Of a DNA stretch of 64,000 nucleotides, positions 23,220 to 31,431 are shown piece by piece. Source of the DNA: JBFMHP01 sp040752855. Its GTDB lineage: Bacteria > Pseudomonadota > Gammaproteobacteria > RBG-16-57-12. Where the stretch lies: NCBI GenBank assembly GCA_040752855.1, contig JBFMHP010000022.1, positions 62,001 through 126,000 on the forward strand, written 5' to 3'. The notes under the pieces were generated by a model. It did no database searches. It saw only the letters and a list, made by a program, of their open reading frames with translations, and had not been told where the DNA came from. Position 1 is the first letter of the stretch. Every line of letters starts with the position of its first letter. Made by a program: the position numbers and the translations under genes.

Positions 23220-25115
23220 ATGAAATACACCACTGCGTTCCTCTGTGGTCTACGTTTTTCGGTCATTGTCGTCTTGACGGCGGTTCTGTGCGCCTGCGGC
23301 GGCGGTGGCTCCGGCGGCGATGGGGGCGGAACGACGACGTCCTACACCCTCGGCGGCACGGTGAGCGGGCTTGCCGGCACCGTGGTTCTGCAGAATAACG
23401 GCGGGGACAGTCTTTCACTCTCAAGCAACGGCGTATTCACCTTTTCCACCCCTTTGGCCGATGGCACGGCCTACACCATCACGGTATCCGCCCAGCCGAG
23501 CGGCCAGACGTGTGGTGTGGTCAACAGTACCGGTACCATCGGAGGCGCGAATGTGAGTAACGTGGCAATGATCTGTGTGACACTCGCTACTTCCTACACC
23601 ATCAGCGGGACGGTTTCGGGCCTGACAGGGACGGGGCTGGTGTTGCAGAACAACGGCGGCGATGATCTGAGCATAACAGCCAACGGCGATTTCACCTTTG
23701 CTAACCCCCTGAGTGGTGGCGCGATGTATAGTGTCACCATACTCAACCAACCCGCAGGACAGACCTGTACCGTAGCCAACGGCGGCGGCACGATTGCGGG
23801 TGCGGACGTGACGAACGTGTCGATCACGTGCACGACCACGGGTTGGGGCACGGCACAGCGGATCGAGACCGGCGCGGGCAACGCGGACGATCCCCAGGTC
23901 GCAGTTGACAGTAGCGGCAATGCCATTGCCGTGTGGCGTCAGAACCACGATATCTGGGCCAACCGTTTCAATGCCGAGAGCGGCGCCTGGGGTGCGGCAC
24001 AGCTGATCGAGACCGGCGCAGGCAATGCGGACGATCCCCAGATCACGGTCGACAGCAGTGGCAATGCTATTGCCGTGTGGTCTCAGTACGATGGTCTTTA
24101 CACCAGCATCTGGACCAATCGTTTCAGCGCCGAGAGCGGCGCCTGGGGCGCGGCACAGTTGATCGGCGCCGGAGTGGGCTATGATGCATCCGATCCCCAG
24201 ATCGCGGTCGACGGCAGCGGCAATGCCATCGCGGTGTGGCGTCACAAGGAAAGTGGACGTTACCGTTATGCCGGCGGCACGTGGGCCAAGCGTTTCAACG
24301 CCGAGAGCGGTGCCTGGGGTGCGGCACAAATGATCGGCGCGGGCGATACGGCCCTCTACTCTGTTCCCCAGATTGCGCAGATCGCGGTCGCCGACAGCGG
24401 CAATGCTATTGTCGTATGGCCTCAGCACAGCACTCCATACGCCAGCATCTGGGCCAACCGTTTCAGTGTCGAAAGTGGCGCATGGGATGCGCCGCAACTG
24501 ATCGAGACCAGTGTGGGCGATGCATACTCCCCCCAGATCGCGGTTGACGGCAGCGGCAATGCCATCGCTGTGTGGTCTCAGCACGACGGAAGTACATACA
24601 CCGACATCTGGGCCAACCGTTTCAGTACCGCGAGCGGTGTCTGGGGTACGGCGCAGCTGATCGACCCCGGCGCGGGCCATGCATACTCTCCCCAGATCGC
24701 GGTCGACGGCGGCGGCAATGCCATCGCCGTGTGGGTTCAGAACGATCAGAACGCCGACGTTTGGACAAACCGTTTCAGCGCCGTGAGCGGTACTTGGAGT
24801 GGAGCGCAGTTGATCGAAACCGGCGTGGGCGAAGCTGACTTCATCGGAGGCCCTCCCCAGATCGCGGTTGACGGCAGCGGCAATGCCATCGCCGTGTGGG
24901 TTCAAATCGACGACGCCTACAGAAACAGTATCTGGGCCAACCGTTTCAGTGCCGAGAGCGGCGCTTGGGAAACTGCACAGATGATCGAGAACGGCGTGGG
25001 CCATGCGTATTCACCCGGGATTGCGGTCGACGGCAGCGGTAATGCCATCGCGGTGTGGATGCAGCACGACAACAGCACAAATTACGACGACATCTGGGCC
25101 AATCGCTATGAGTGA
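23220..25115 (+). CDS. Large repeat lipoprotein, probable beta-propeller
   Basis: A 631-residue exported lipoprotein: hydrophobic signal, lipobox ending at Cys26, then a Gly-rich linker. Residues about 38-210 are two copies of an Ig-like carboxypeptidase-regulatory type domain (YTLGGTVSGL and YTISGTVSGL, each ending in a Cys-containing strand). The rest consists of eight repeats of about 50 residues with the core GNAIAVW and the partner motif ANRFSAESGAWG. Eight such blades fit a beta-propeller. It is expected on the cell surface or in the periplasm as a binding protein; the ligand is unknown. AAAAGGAGAGG precedes the ATG. Confidence 0.8.
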   Translation: MKYTTAFLCGLRFSVIVVLTAVLCACGGGGSGGDGGGTTTSYTLGGTVSGLAGTVVLQNNGGDSLSLSSNGVFTFSTPLADGTAYTITVSAQPSGQTCGVVNSTGTIGGANVSNVAMICVTLATSYTISGTVSGLTGTGLVLQNNGGDDLSITANGDFTFANPLSGGAMYSVTILNQPAGQTCTVANGGGTIAGADVTNVSITCTTTGWGTAQRIETGAGNADDPQVAVDSSGNAIAVWRQNHDIWANRFNAESGAWGAAQLIETGAGNADDPQITVDSSGNAIAVWSQYDGLYTSIWTNRFSAESGAWGAAQLIGAGVGYDASDPQIAVDGSGNAIAVWRHKESGRYRYAGGTWAKRFNAESGAWGAAQMIGAGDTALYSVPQIAQIAVADSGNAIVVWPQHSTPYASIWANRFSVESGAWDAPQLIETSVGDAYSPQIAVDGSGNAIAVWSQHDGSTYTDIWANRFSTASGVWGTAQLIDPGAGHAYSPQIAVDGGGNAIAVWVQNDQNADVWTNRFSAVSGTWSGAQLIETGVGEADFIGGPPQIAVDGSGNAIAVWVQIDDAYRNSIWANRFSAESGAWETAQMIENGVGHAYSPGIAVDGSGNAIAVWMQHDNSTNYDDIWANRYE

Positions 25116-25119
25116 GGCC

Positions 25120-25716
25120 ATGATTTCCAGACATACTCATTGCATTGCCGGGTTAAGCGGCAGCACGTGCCGATGCACACTCATTATCATCTCAGCCATG
25201 TTGTCCCTGGCGCCGATTCAGGCGTCGGCGTTCACTCGTGTCATAGCCCAATTCAAGGAGGCAGCGACCGCAACAAAAGGGGCGACCTCCGTTCTGGTCT
25301 ATTACTCGGACGCCTGCGCCGAAAACGTGGCGTTCTCCATGTCGTACATGGGAAGCAGGACTTATGCGGAGGCTTCCGAAGATGTCGACCGGTTAATGCA
25401 AGACGCAACGAAGACCGTGCGCGCGGAGTGCTCGCAGATTAAACGGATCGACGTGGGGATAACCGGTAATAATCCCGCGATGAAATGGCTGAAAGGCGAG
25501 CTAACGGAGGCGAACGGCTGGTGCCTGAACGTCGTCCCCGGCAACACGGTTCCGCCTGGATACATCGGTTTCAGGGCAGGCCACCCGGAGTATCCGGGGC
25601 ACATCCGGGTGAGCGAGGCTGGCGAGGTGACGGGACAATTTCCGCTGGGCTATGGCTGGAGCCCTAAGTTCGAGGGCAAGGTGACACCCAAGATGGTTGG
25701 GGACTATATCAGCTAG
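25120..25716 (+). CDS. Exported protein of unknown function
   Basis: About 198 residues, starting at the ATG at 25120 (GTGAGG upstream) or at 25108, which overlaps the stop of the lipoprotein gene. A signal peptide ends near PIQASA. The mature protein has about three cysteines and contains the stretch GATSVLVYYSDACAENVAFS and a C-terminal GHIRVSEAGEVTGQFPLGYG. No family recognised. It directly follows the repeat lipoprotein with almost no gap, so the two are cotranscribed and may work together in the envelope. Confidence 0.6.
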   Translation: MISRHTHCIAGLSGSTCRCTLIIISAMLSLAPIQASAFTRVIAQFKEAATATKGATSVLVYYSDACAENVAFSMSYMGSRTYAEASEDVDRLMQDATKTVRAECSQIKRIDVGITGNNPAMKWLKGELTEANGWCLNVVPGNTVPPGYIGFRAGHPEYPGHIRVSEAGEVTGQFPLGYGWSPKFEGKVTPKMVGDYIS

Positions 25717-25738
25717 TACCAGATAGAAGGTTACCTTT

Positions 25739-25921
25739 ATGATTATGAAAGCGACCCCCAAATCCTGTTCGTGCCGGACCTGCAAGAACGGCAAAGGCAC
25801 GGCCGCGCAAAAAAGGCTGATGCGCCTTGAAGAACGCGCGTTCCGGCGCGGCGTCAGGCGTGCCCTGCGTGCAGGGGAAGAGCTTGACCGGATCGTCCCT
25901 TACAGCGATTACCGGGATTGA
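25739..25921 (+). CDS. Small Cys-containing basic protein
   Basis: A 60-residue protein with no signal peptide. CSCRTC near residues 10-15 could bind a metal; the rest is a basic helix (RLMRLEERAFRRGVRRALRA). AAGG precedes the start. It sits between two exported-protein genes and is unlike them in composition. No family recognised; a real small gene is likely because of its position and codon use. Confidence 0.5.
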   Translation: MIMKATPKSCSCRTCKNGKGTAAQKRLMRLEERAFRRGVRRALRAGEELDRIVPYSDYRD

Positions 25922-25994
25922 CGCAGCAACCGGCGCGCCGGTGAACGCGCGCTTCTTTTCAAGAACAATTCGGAGTGTTTTAAGGACGGTTGAT

Positions 25995-27515
25995 ATGAAC
26001 CCTGTTTTCGCGCGCCTGTTTATCTGCGGCCTGATCGCCGCCCCCACCTTCAGCGAAGCCGCCGATGACGACCTTGCCGCATTGCGGGCGGCGCGGGAGG
26101 CCAATATGGGGCCGGTGATTGCCGCCGGCGCGGATTACACGGTGCATTCGCCGCAGGCGGCGCGCGCGGGAAACACTGTGCGCTGCGCGGTGCAGACCGG
26201 CAACGCCATGAGCGATGAAGCGTTCAACGCGCGCTTGAACGCCATCCGCGAAACCGAAGCCAGGGCGCGAGAACCGCTCGATGAGGAGAAGGCGGCCCTG
26301 ATGAATGCGCGGCGCGCGCGGCCGCCGATGTCCGATCAGGAATTTGCGCCAAAGTGGGCGTCCTTGCAGGCGAGAGAGAAAGAAATCGCATTAAAGGCCC
26401 ATGCCGAGGATAAAAAGCTTCAGGAGGAATGGGCCAACTCCCGCCGTACCGCTTCGCATGCGATCACGCTTTATCTTCAGCATGCGCCCCGTGATCCGAA
26501 CGCCACCATCGTTCCGCTCGAAGGGATTGCCCCCTCTTCCGCCTTCGTTGCGGAGTTGAACGCGCTCCTGCGGCCGTTTCTCTCCACCTGCCCGGACAGC
26601 GATTGGGTTTCAGCAGCGCATTATTTCCGGGACGCGACTCCGTTCGGAAAGAAGGGGACTCAAGCGCAACTCGACCCGCACATCATCATGTTCCGCTATA
26701 TCCTGCGGGCGGGGAATCTTTCCCTGAACAAGGCCCCGGAATATTTTGGGGAAACGCAAAGGATCAACAACGATCCGGTCCGCAATCCGCGCCTGACCCT
26801 TGCCGGGCTGCAAGCTTCAAACCAAGCCCGGTCAATAGAAACCGGCCGCCGCAGCGCCGTCTACCGCAAGGATTATGAAACCGCCGCCAAGCGCCAGCCG
26901 GGAATTGTCTACAAGCTCGATCCTTATTGGCGGCAGTACAAGAAATATGATGGCGGATATGATGAGGGTAAGGACACGGTGCGGCGTGTGTTTGACGGCG
27001 ACTTTGCCCGCCAGAAAGAAAGCGATTACTTCAAGGCGCATGTGTACTTATTCTCTTCAGACTACAGCAGGCAGTGCAAGTCTGAAATCCCCAACTTCAC
27101 GCGCTTCAAGATCCCGTCACCCGCGATTGTGGGAACGCGCACCTACGCGGACGGACACGTAGAGAATGTTTATGGGACTACGATCATTACCGTTGATATC
27201 GATTCGCGCTTCGCTCCATTTTACGAGGCTTATCGTAAAGTCGGCTTGCCCATGTACCTGGGTATCTGGTCGCGCAAAGCTGTACAAATCAGCAGCAGCA
27301 TCCTGAATTCGAGCATGGAAGACCTCGGCAATGGAGTCGACACTACGAACGTGACGATGTGGTCAGAATTCTTTAGGCAGCACAAATGCACCAGCGCAAC
27401 AATGCTCCAGATGCGCGACAACCTGCTCCGCGCCGCCAATTCGCAACGCTCGGCGCAAGATGAAGGTATTCGTTATCCAGGCGCAGAGCAGGAAAGCGAT
27501 CCGCCGCCGCGATGA
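25995..27515 (+). CDS. Exported 506-residue protein of unknown function
   Basis: I start it at the ATG at 25995 (AAGGAC upstream), which begins a signal peptide ending near FSEAA. The mature protein is soluble: a helical charged part around 75-160 (AHAEDKKLQEEWANSRR) and a mixed C-terminal half with YFKAHVYLFSSDYSRQCKSE. Cysteines are few and spaced, compatible with periplasmic disulfides. I recognise no domain. It overlaps the following lipoprotein gene by 4 bases (ATGA). It is the largest member of the run of unknown secreted proteins. Confidence 0.6.
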   Translation: MNPVFARLFICGLIAAPTFSEAADDDLAALRAAREANMGPVIAAGADYTVHSPQAARAGNTVRCAVQTGNAMSDEAFNARLNAIRETEARAREPLDEEKAALMNARRARPPMSDQEFAPKWASLQAREKEIALKAHAEDKKLQEEWANSRRTASHAITLYLQHAPRDPNATIVPLEGIAPSSAFVAELNALLRPFLSTCPDSDWVSAAHYFRDATPFGKKGTQAQLDPHIIMFRYILRAGNLSLNKAPEYFGETQRINNDPVRNPRLTLAGLQASNQARSIETGRRSAVYRKDYETAAKRQPGIVYKLDPYWRQYKKYDGGYDEGKDTVRRVFDGDFARQKESDYFKAHVYLFSSDYSRQCKSEIPNFTRFKIPSPAIVGTRTYADGHVENVYGTTIITVDIDSRFAPFYEAYRKVGLPMYLGIWSRKAVQISSSILNSSMEDLGNGVDTTNVTMWSEFFRQHKCTSATMLQMRDNLLRAANSQRSAQDEGIRYPGAEQESDPPPR

Positions 27516-27712
27516 AAACGATAACCCTTCCTCTTCTCTGCGCCGTTCTGGGCGGATGCGCGTCACATGAGCCCAAGCAAGACGCGAAAGATTGTACACC
27601 TGCGCTTCCCGGAATGAATCCGCCTTTTTCCTGCCCGGTTTCTAAAAGCGAGCCGAGCCGGGACGTTTCGGTTCAACAGCAAAAACTCCAACAACAAAAA
27701 TCAAAGGATTAA
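27512..27712 (+). CDS. Small lipoprotein
   Basis: A 66-residue lipoprotein: LLCAVLGGC gives a good lipobox with Cys16. The mature part contains CTPALPGMNPPFSCP, two cysteines around a Pro-rich turn, and a Gln/Lys-rich tail. It overlaps the upstream gene by 4 bases and the next gene follows 11 bases later, so it is a tightly packed operon member. Function unknown; small lipoproteins of this sort often assist assembly of envelope complexes. Confidence 0.6.
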   Translation: MKTITLPLLCAVLGGCASHEPKQDAKDCTPALPGMNPPFSCPVSKSEPSRDVSVQQQKLQQQKSKD

Positions 27713-27723
27713 GGATTAAAGTC

Positions 27724-28716
27724 ATGAAACGCCCCTCTTCCCTGATCGCCACTCTGATCATCGCTTCGATCATCGTCCTGATCGCCGGGCCAGCCGCCGC
27801 CGAACAGGTCGCTCTTTCCGTCGATCCCGATCCGGCGTTCGAGGCGCGTTACTGTTCTTTTATGGCGGCCAACCGTTTTGAAGATTACGCTTTGACCGCG
27901 CGCTGGACGAAAAGAATAAAAGCACTCGAAGCGAATAAACCCATGGAACGCCTCAGGGAAATCAGCAAGACCTCCTTCGATCTGATGAAGGACGCTTCGG
28001 AGACGGAAGCACGGGCCGCGTACAATCAATGCAAGGCCCGGATCGCAATCCTTGAAACCGGCGACAGGCTCGCAGAAAAGGCGATGCAAACCTATCTGGC
28101 AAACGAAAAGGCAAAGGAACAGCAACCCAAAAAAGCAGCCGAACCGTTTCCGCCCGTTCCGCCCGGCGGTATAGACCCGTGGCAGCAGCCTTTGCCGCAG
28201 TTGAATCTGAACGAAAACGGCATCCTGCGCGAGCCGCCCGCCGCGCGTGCCGGCGAAGACTCTTACGCCTGCCGGTCTTCGGCCATTGCGCCGGTTACGC
28301 TCTGCTATAACGCGAGCTTCTGGTCGGAAACGCGCGCCCCGCAAAAAGAAATTGAAGCGTTCTTCAAAAGCCCCGCCAATGAGATACAGATCGCCCTGAT
28401 CACCTCCAAGCAGGTCGTGCGTACGGATATCCAGCGCGCGGCGATCCTGCGCGATGCGCAGGCGCATGCATCCGGCGGGCAATACGGGGTGAAGGTCACG
28501 GCGGATAAAACCCTGACGCTGGACGGGCATCCGTGGCATATCCTCGAATACTGGGTCAATCTCAACGGATACGGCAAACATTATGTAAGCGTCTTTACCG
28601 CCTTCGAAAGCGCGGGCAGCGCCCAGCTCCACTTCACCCCCGCCGATACGGACGCCTTCCGCCCAGAAATCGACGATATCATCCGCCGCATCAAACTCAC
28701 CCAACCGGCACGGTGA
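27724..28716 (+). CDS. Exported 330-residue protein
   Basis: A signal peptide ends near GPAAAEQ. Residues about 25-125 are helical with two cysteines; a Pro-rich linker (about 138-150) leads to a C-terminal alpha-beta domain from about 175 (PVTLCYNASFWSETRAP to DDIIRRIKL). That domain has the look of PsbP/Mog1-type lipoprotein domains, with a closing helix, but this is a weak resemblance. It follows the small lipoprotein closely and precedes the broken cytochrome gene. Confidence 0.6.
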   Translation: MKRPSSLIATLIIASIIVLIAGPAAAEQVALSVDPDPAFEARYCSFMAANRFEDYALTARWTKRIKALEANKPMERLREISKTSFDLMKDASETEARAAYNQCKARIAILETGDRLAEKAMQTYLANEKAKEQQPKKAAEPFPPVPPGGIDPWQQPLPQLNLNENGILREPPAARAGEDSYACRSSAIAPVTLCYNASFWSETRAPQKEIEAFFKSPANEIQIALITSKQVVRTDIQRAAILRDAQAHASGGQYGVKVTADKTLTLDGHPWHILEYWVNLNGYGKHYVSVFTAFESAGSAQLHFTPADTDAFRPEIDDIIRRIKLTQPAR

Positions 28717-28733
28717 AAGGAATTTCGGGGCGA

Positions 28734-29459
28734 ATGTGGCAAGGCGCGGGTGGCACGCATTGGCCGTGCGCCGAGGCGAACAGCGCGGGCCAAACCTTCT
28801 AAAGCGTCTTTTACATCGACGACTCGAACCCGTTTTCCATTGTCACTGTCGCCAAGACCAAGCCCCAGGCCCCATCGGGGCCGATCGTCGTCGCGCAAGG
28901 GGCCAGCTGGCGCCTGACCACGGACGACAGGTTGTGGTGCACCAACAACGGCGGTCAGTTCAGCCTTACCTACGACGCGCCCCATAAAGAGCGCCTCAAG
29001 GCATTGACCGGCGGCGACGGCGGAACCTATCGCGGCTTCGTCGAGCAAACGCTCTTGCCGCAATTGCGCAAACAGTGCCCCACGATCAGCAGCGTAGCCA
29101 TGCTCACCTACCGAACCGGGGAAAGCGTTGCCTATGATCACCTGTCCTACAGCGTGTCAAAGCTGGGCAGTGGCAGTGTGCACCGCAGTCCGCAGGCAGG
29201 ACTGACGCGCGCTCAACTTCTGAACGCCTGCACTGGCTGTCATGCCACCGGCGCCGGAGGCGCCCCTATTGCCGGCAGACAGGACGGCTGGAGCAATCCG
29301 CCACATAAGCGTGCGCGTATCGGCGCGGACATGGTCTACCATTTCAACAGGATGCATTGCCCGGACTGCGCAATCAACGAGTTGCAGTCTCTCATACGCA
29401 ACATCGATCGCCCGGAGATGTTCAACCCGGCTCAACTGCAAGTGAACGCCCGGCAATAG
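28734..29459 (+). pseudogene. Cytochrome c5-like protein gene broken by in-frame stops
   Basis: Coding sequence is continuous from an ATG at 28734 except for an in-frame TAA at 28800-28802; after it the frame has no good start until a TTG at 28932. The C-terminal part carries one c-type haem site, CTGCH in LLNACTGCHATGAGGAPIAG, followed by a second Cys pair in MHCPDCAINELQ, the layout of cytochrome c5. The N-terminal 150 residues are a different domain. After the TAG at 29457-29459 the same frame continues with protein-like sequence (KLAEYAKNPGPEQL), so a second nonsense mutation is possible. A haem protein suggests a redox function for the cluster. Confidence 0.6.
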
Positions 29460-29559
29460 AAATTGGCGGAGTATGCGAAGAACCCCGGCCCCGAGCAGTT
29501 GATCAAGAGCGGGGCTCCTGAACCGGAGCGGCCTCGTCGCGGACATTTATCATGGGAGG

Positions 29560-30012
29560 GTGAACCGGGCAACAGATCGTACCGAACTCTATAACCTGTT
29601 TAGCGACTACATAACCCTATTTCACCGGCGCTGCGGAAAACTGTTGCCCCCCGATCGAGCGAGATACACTTTTCGCGTTACCATGCTCGACAGCATCGAG
29701 ACCACTCCGGAAGGAACGACTCGCAACTGGGTGACGGAGGATGCCGAATCGGTAGAGATGGAGCCCCACTTTCTCCCGTTTTTTTCGAAGAACCCCGGCA
29801 TAGGGGCTACCATGGCTGCCGATATCGACAATCCGATCAGTTCGGGAACTCAGATAGATATTCTCGGGGGCCTGCGGTGGGATACGGCAAATCTCACAGA
29901 CAAAATATTGAGTCGCACGTCGGACATGAGCGCATTGCTAGCCAATGAAGAGTATTGCGGGCATCGCGCCAGCAAACAGTTCATCGATAATCTGTTCAAA
30001 GCGCTGCGGTGA
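29560..30012 (+). CDS. Hypothetical protein or displaced C-terminal fragment
   Basis: A 150-residue frame starting at GTG 29560 with no properly spaced ribosome binding site. It has ordinary protein character (FRVTMLDSIETTPEG, IDILGGLRWDTANLTDKI) but no family I recognise. The frame is open from 29503 and is offset from the broken cytochrome gene, so it could be the frameshifted remainder of that gene or the truncated end of another. It is the last feature before the recombination scar. Confidence 0.35.
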   Translation: MNRATDRTELYNLFSDYITLFHRRCGKLLPPDRARYTFRVTMLDSIETTPEGTTRNWVTEDAESVEMEPHFLPFFSKNPGIGATMAADIDNPISSGTQIDILGGLRWDTANLTDKILSRTSDMSALLANEEYCGHRASKQFIDNLFKALR

Positions 30013-30120
30013 CGCAGGTGGTGGCCTGCCCGGAAGCCGTACCGGCCTGTTATACGGAGTGCCTGTCACGAAGGATCATCGACTTGGAGCTTGTCGCGTC
30101 CCTTGACCGCTGTGATCCTG

Positions 30121-30420
30121 CTACCTCTTCGCGCTACGTCGGCACTGTTGGTTAACAATCTTTTCGACGCGTTGTAGCGCCGGATAGGCGCCGTATCGTG
30201 CCTCGAATGCTTCGCGTACCGGCCCGAGCCTTTCCTGCAAAGCGGCCGCGGTCTCACGCACCAGATTGCCGAGGAACTGCGGCCGCACGTCGCAGGCACT
30301 GGCGAGCGCTTCCCAATGGGTTGAAGTGATCATACTGGGATTACGCTCACCACCGACATCGAAGGCGAGATGGTAGTCGATGCGCTCGATGGCACGGGTG
30401 CACACCAGGTCATAGAACGG
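30121..30420 (-). pseudogene. hipA 3' fragment
   Basis: The reverse strand encodes about the last 95 residues of a HipA kinase, very close to the C-terminus of the intact HipA at 40173-41426 (CTRAIERIDYHLAFDVGGER in both). No start region or kinase core is present. Similarity ends abruptly at 30418-30420 where sequence related to the acidic accessory gene begins. It is in the same orientation as the intact hipA, so the metal-resistance segment lies between two direct repeats of about 290 bases. Confidence 0.85.
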
Positions 30421-30854
30421 AACCCGACGCCAGCGTCACGGCGATCCGCCGCCGGGACGCGGCTTTTCAGGCCGCCCGTCTGCTCGTGGAAGCTTACCGC
30501 CACGGCGAAGAGCGCGGCGGCAGTATCGACTGGGATGAACTGGATCAGGCCTATCGGGTCGCGTTCGAAGCATCCGGGGCGGCAGGGGACAGGGCTCGCC
30601 GCAGTCCTCGAAAGGCGTGTGAACGCCTGGTCGTCATCATCGAGGGCGGACTGGTGCAGGCGGTCGTGGCTGATCGGCCCGATGTCGCACCCGCCGTTGC
30701 CGTGATTGACTATGACACCGAAGGCTTTGAGCCCGAGGACCTACGTCACATTACGCAATCGGATGGCAGCAAGGCAAAGGCGCTGGTCGTCGAGCATCGT
30801 GTGGAGTACGCCGCCATCGATCTCGAGGAGGTGTTCCAGGAAGCCGAGTCGTAA
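30418..30854 (+). pseudogene. 3' fragment of a paralogue of the 18.5 kb acidic gene
   Basis: From 30420 the plus strand encodes the C-terminal 144 residues of a protein related to the one at 18549-19217; the first 50 bases are identical to the DNA at 18781. The first 77 or so residues are missing. A GTG at 30486 could start a shortened product but has no ribosome binding site. The downstream hairpin is also retained. The fragment is fused head to tail to the hipA piece. Confidence 0.8.
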
Positions 30855-30864
30855 TCAACTACAA

Positions 30865-30885
30865 CGCCCCGCCACGTGTGGGGCG
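30865..30885 (+). terminator. Hairpin behind the gene fragment
   Basis: CGCCCC (30865-30870) pairs with GGGGCG (30880-30885). It corresponds to the hairpin at 19227-19247 behind the intact relative. Confidence 0.45.
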
Positions 30886-31010
30886 CTTTCCTTGATCTGG
30901 TCCTGTCTATGGCGAGGCATCGCTCAGCTGATAGGCGGAATCGCGGGCTTTCTCGATGCAGACGTGATTACGGTTGAAAATCAAACTCAAGCCGGGTATC
31001 GTGTGATTCT

Positions 31011-31352
31011 ATGCGCCGAGCCGTCGTCAAAGCACTCATGTTCTTCATCCTGTTCGCGAACCTCTCCTGGGCCGCGGACATGGATGAGCTAGGCATTGCG
31101 CATGACGCTGCCAAGGTGTTCACATCCTCGGTCGATGGACCGGGCGGCTCGTCCGATGATGGTGGTCTCGGTCACGACGGCGCGAAGAACGTCGGCTGCG
31201 ATCATTGCTGTCATGGCAGTGCGCATTATGTCGGTGTCCCTCACACGGCCTCCCCCGTCTTCGCTGACAACGCTTCTTGCATCCCTGCGCAGCGGGTGAT
31301 CGCACGGCATTCCCGCGACCAAGAACCCCCCGTCCCACCCCCCAATATCTAA
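31011..31352 (+). CDS. CzcI-like exported protein
   Basis: A 113-residue protein with signal peptide (to SWAAD), then a His/Cys-bearing mature part with GCDHCCHGSAHYVG and many histidines, able to bind metal. Its place directly ahead of a czcCBA set matches CzcI-type proteins, small periplasmic proteins that modulate expression of the efflux genes. Sequence similarity is limited to size, signal and metal-binding residues, so the name is tentative. It is followed after 79 bases by the outer-membrane component. Confidence 0.55.
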   Translation: MRRAVVKALMFFILFANLSWAADMDELGIAHDAAKVFTSSVDGPGGSSDDGGLGHDGAKNVGCDHCCHGSAHYVGVPHTASPVFADNASCIPAQRVIARHSRDQEPPVPPPNI

Positions 31353-31431
31353 GTCTCTCTCGTCCGTTGCCGTAACGCCTCGCGCGCACGCGAGCGCGTG
31401 GCCTTGATCTGTCGTATGGAGACTTGGATTC

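Noticed and set aside
23421..25004. 527-codon antisense frame across the repeat lipoprotein
   Set aside because: Repetitive only because the sense gene is repetitive; no start signal and no family.
23850..25100. Regular DNA repeats as a possible CRISPR array
   Set aside because: Repeats are in frame, about 150 bases long and code for the propeller blades; no short spacers.
28800..29459. Stop-codon recoding to explain in-frame TAA and TAG in the cytochrome gene
   Set aside because: All other genes in the window use TAA and TAG as normal stops; simple gene decay is more likely.
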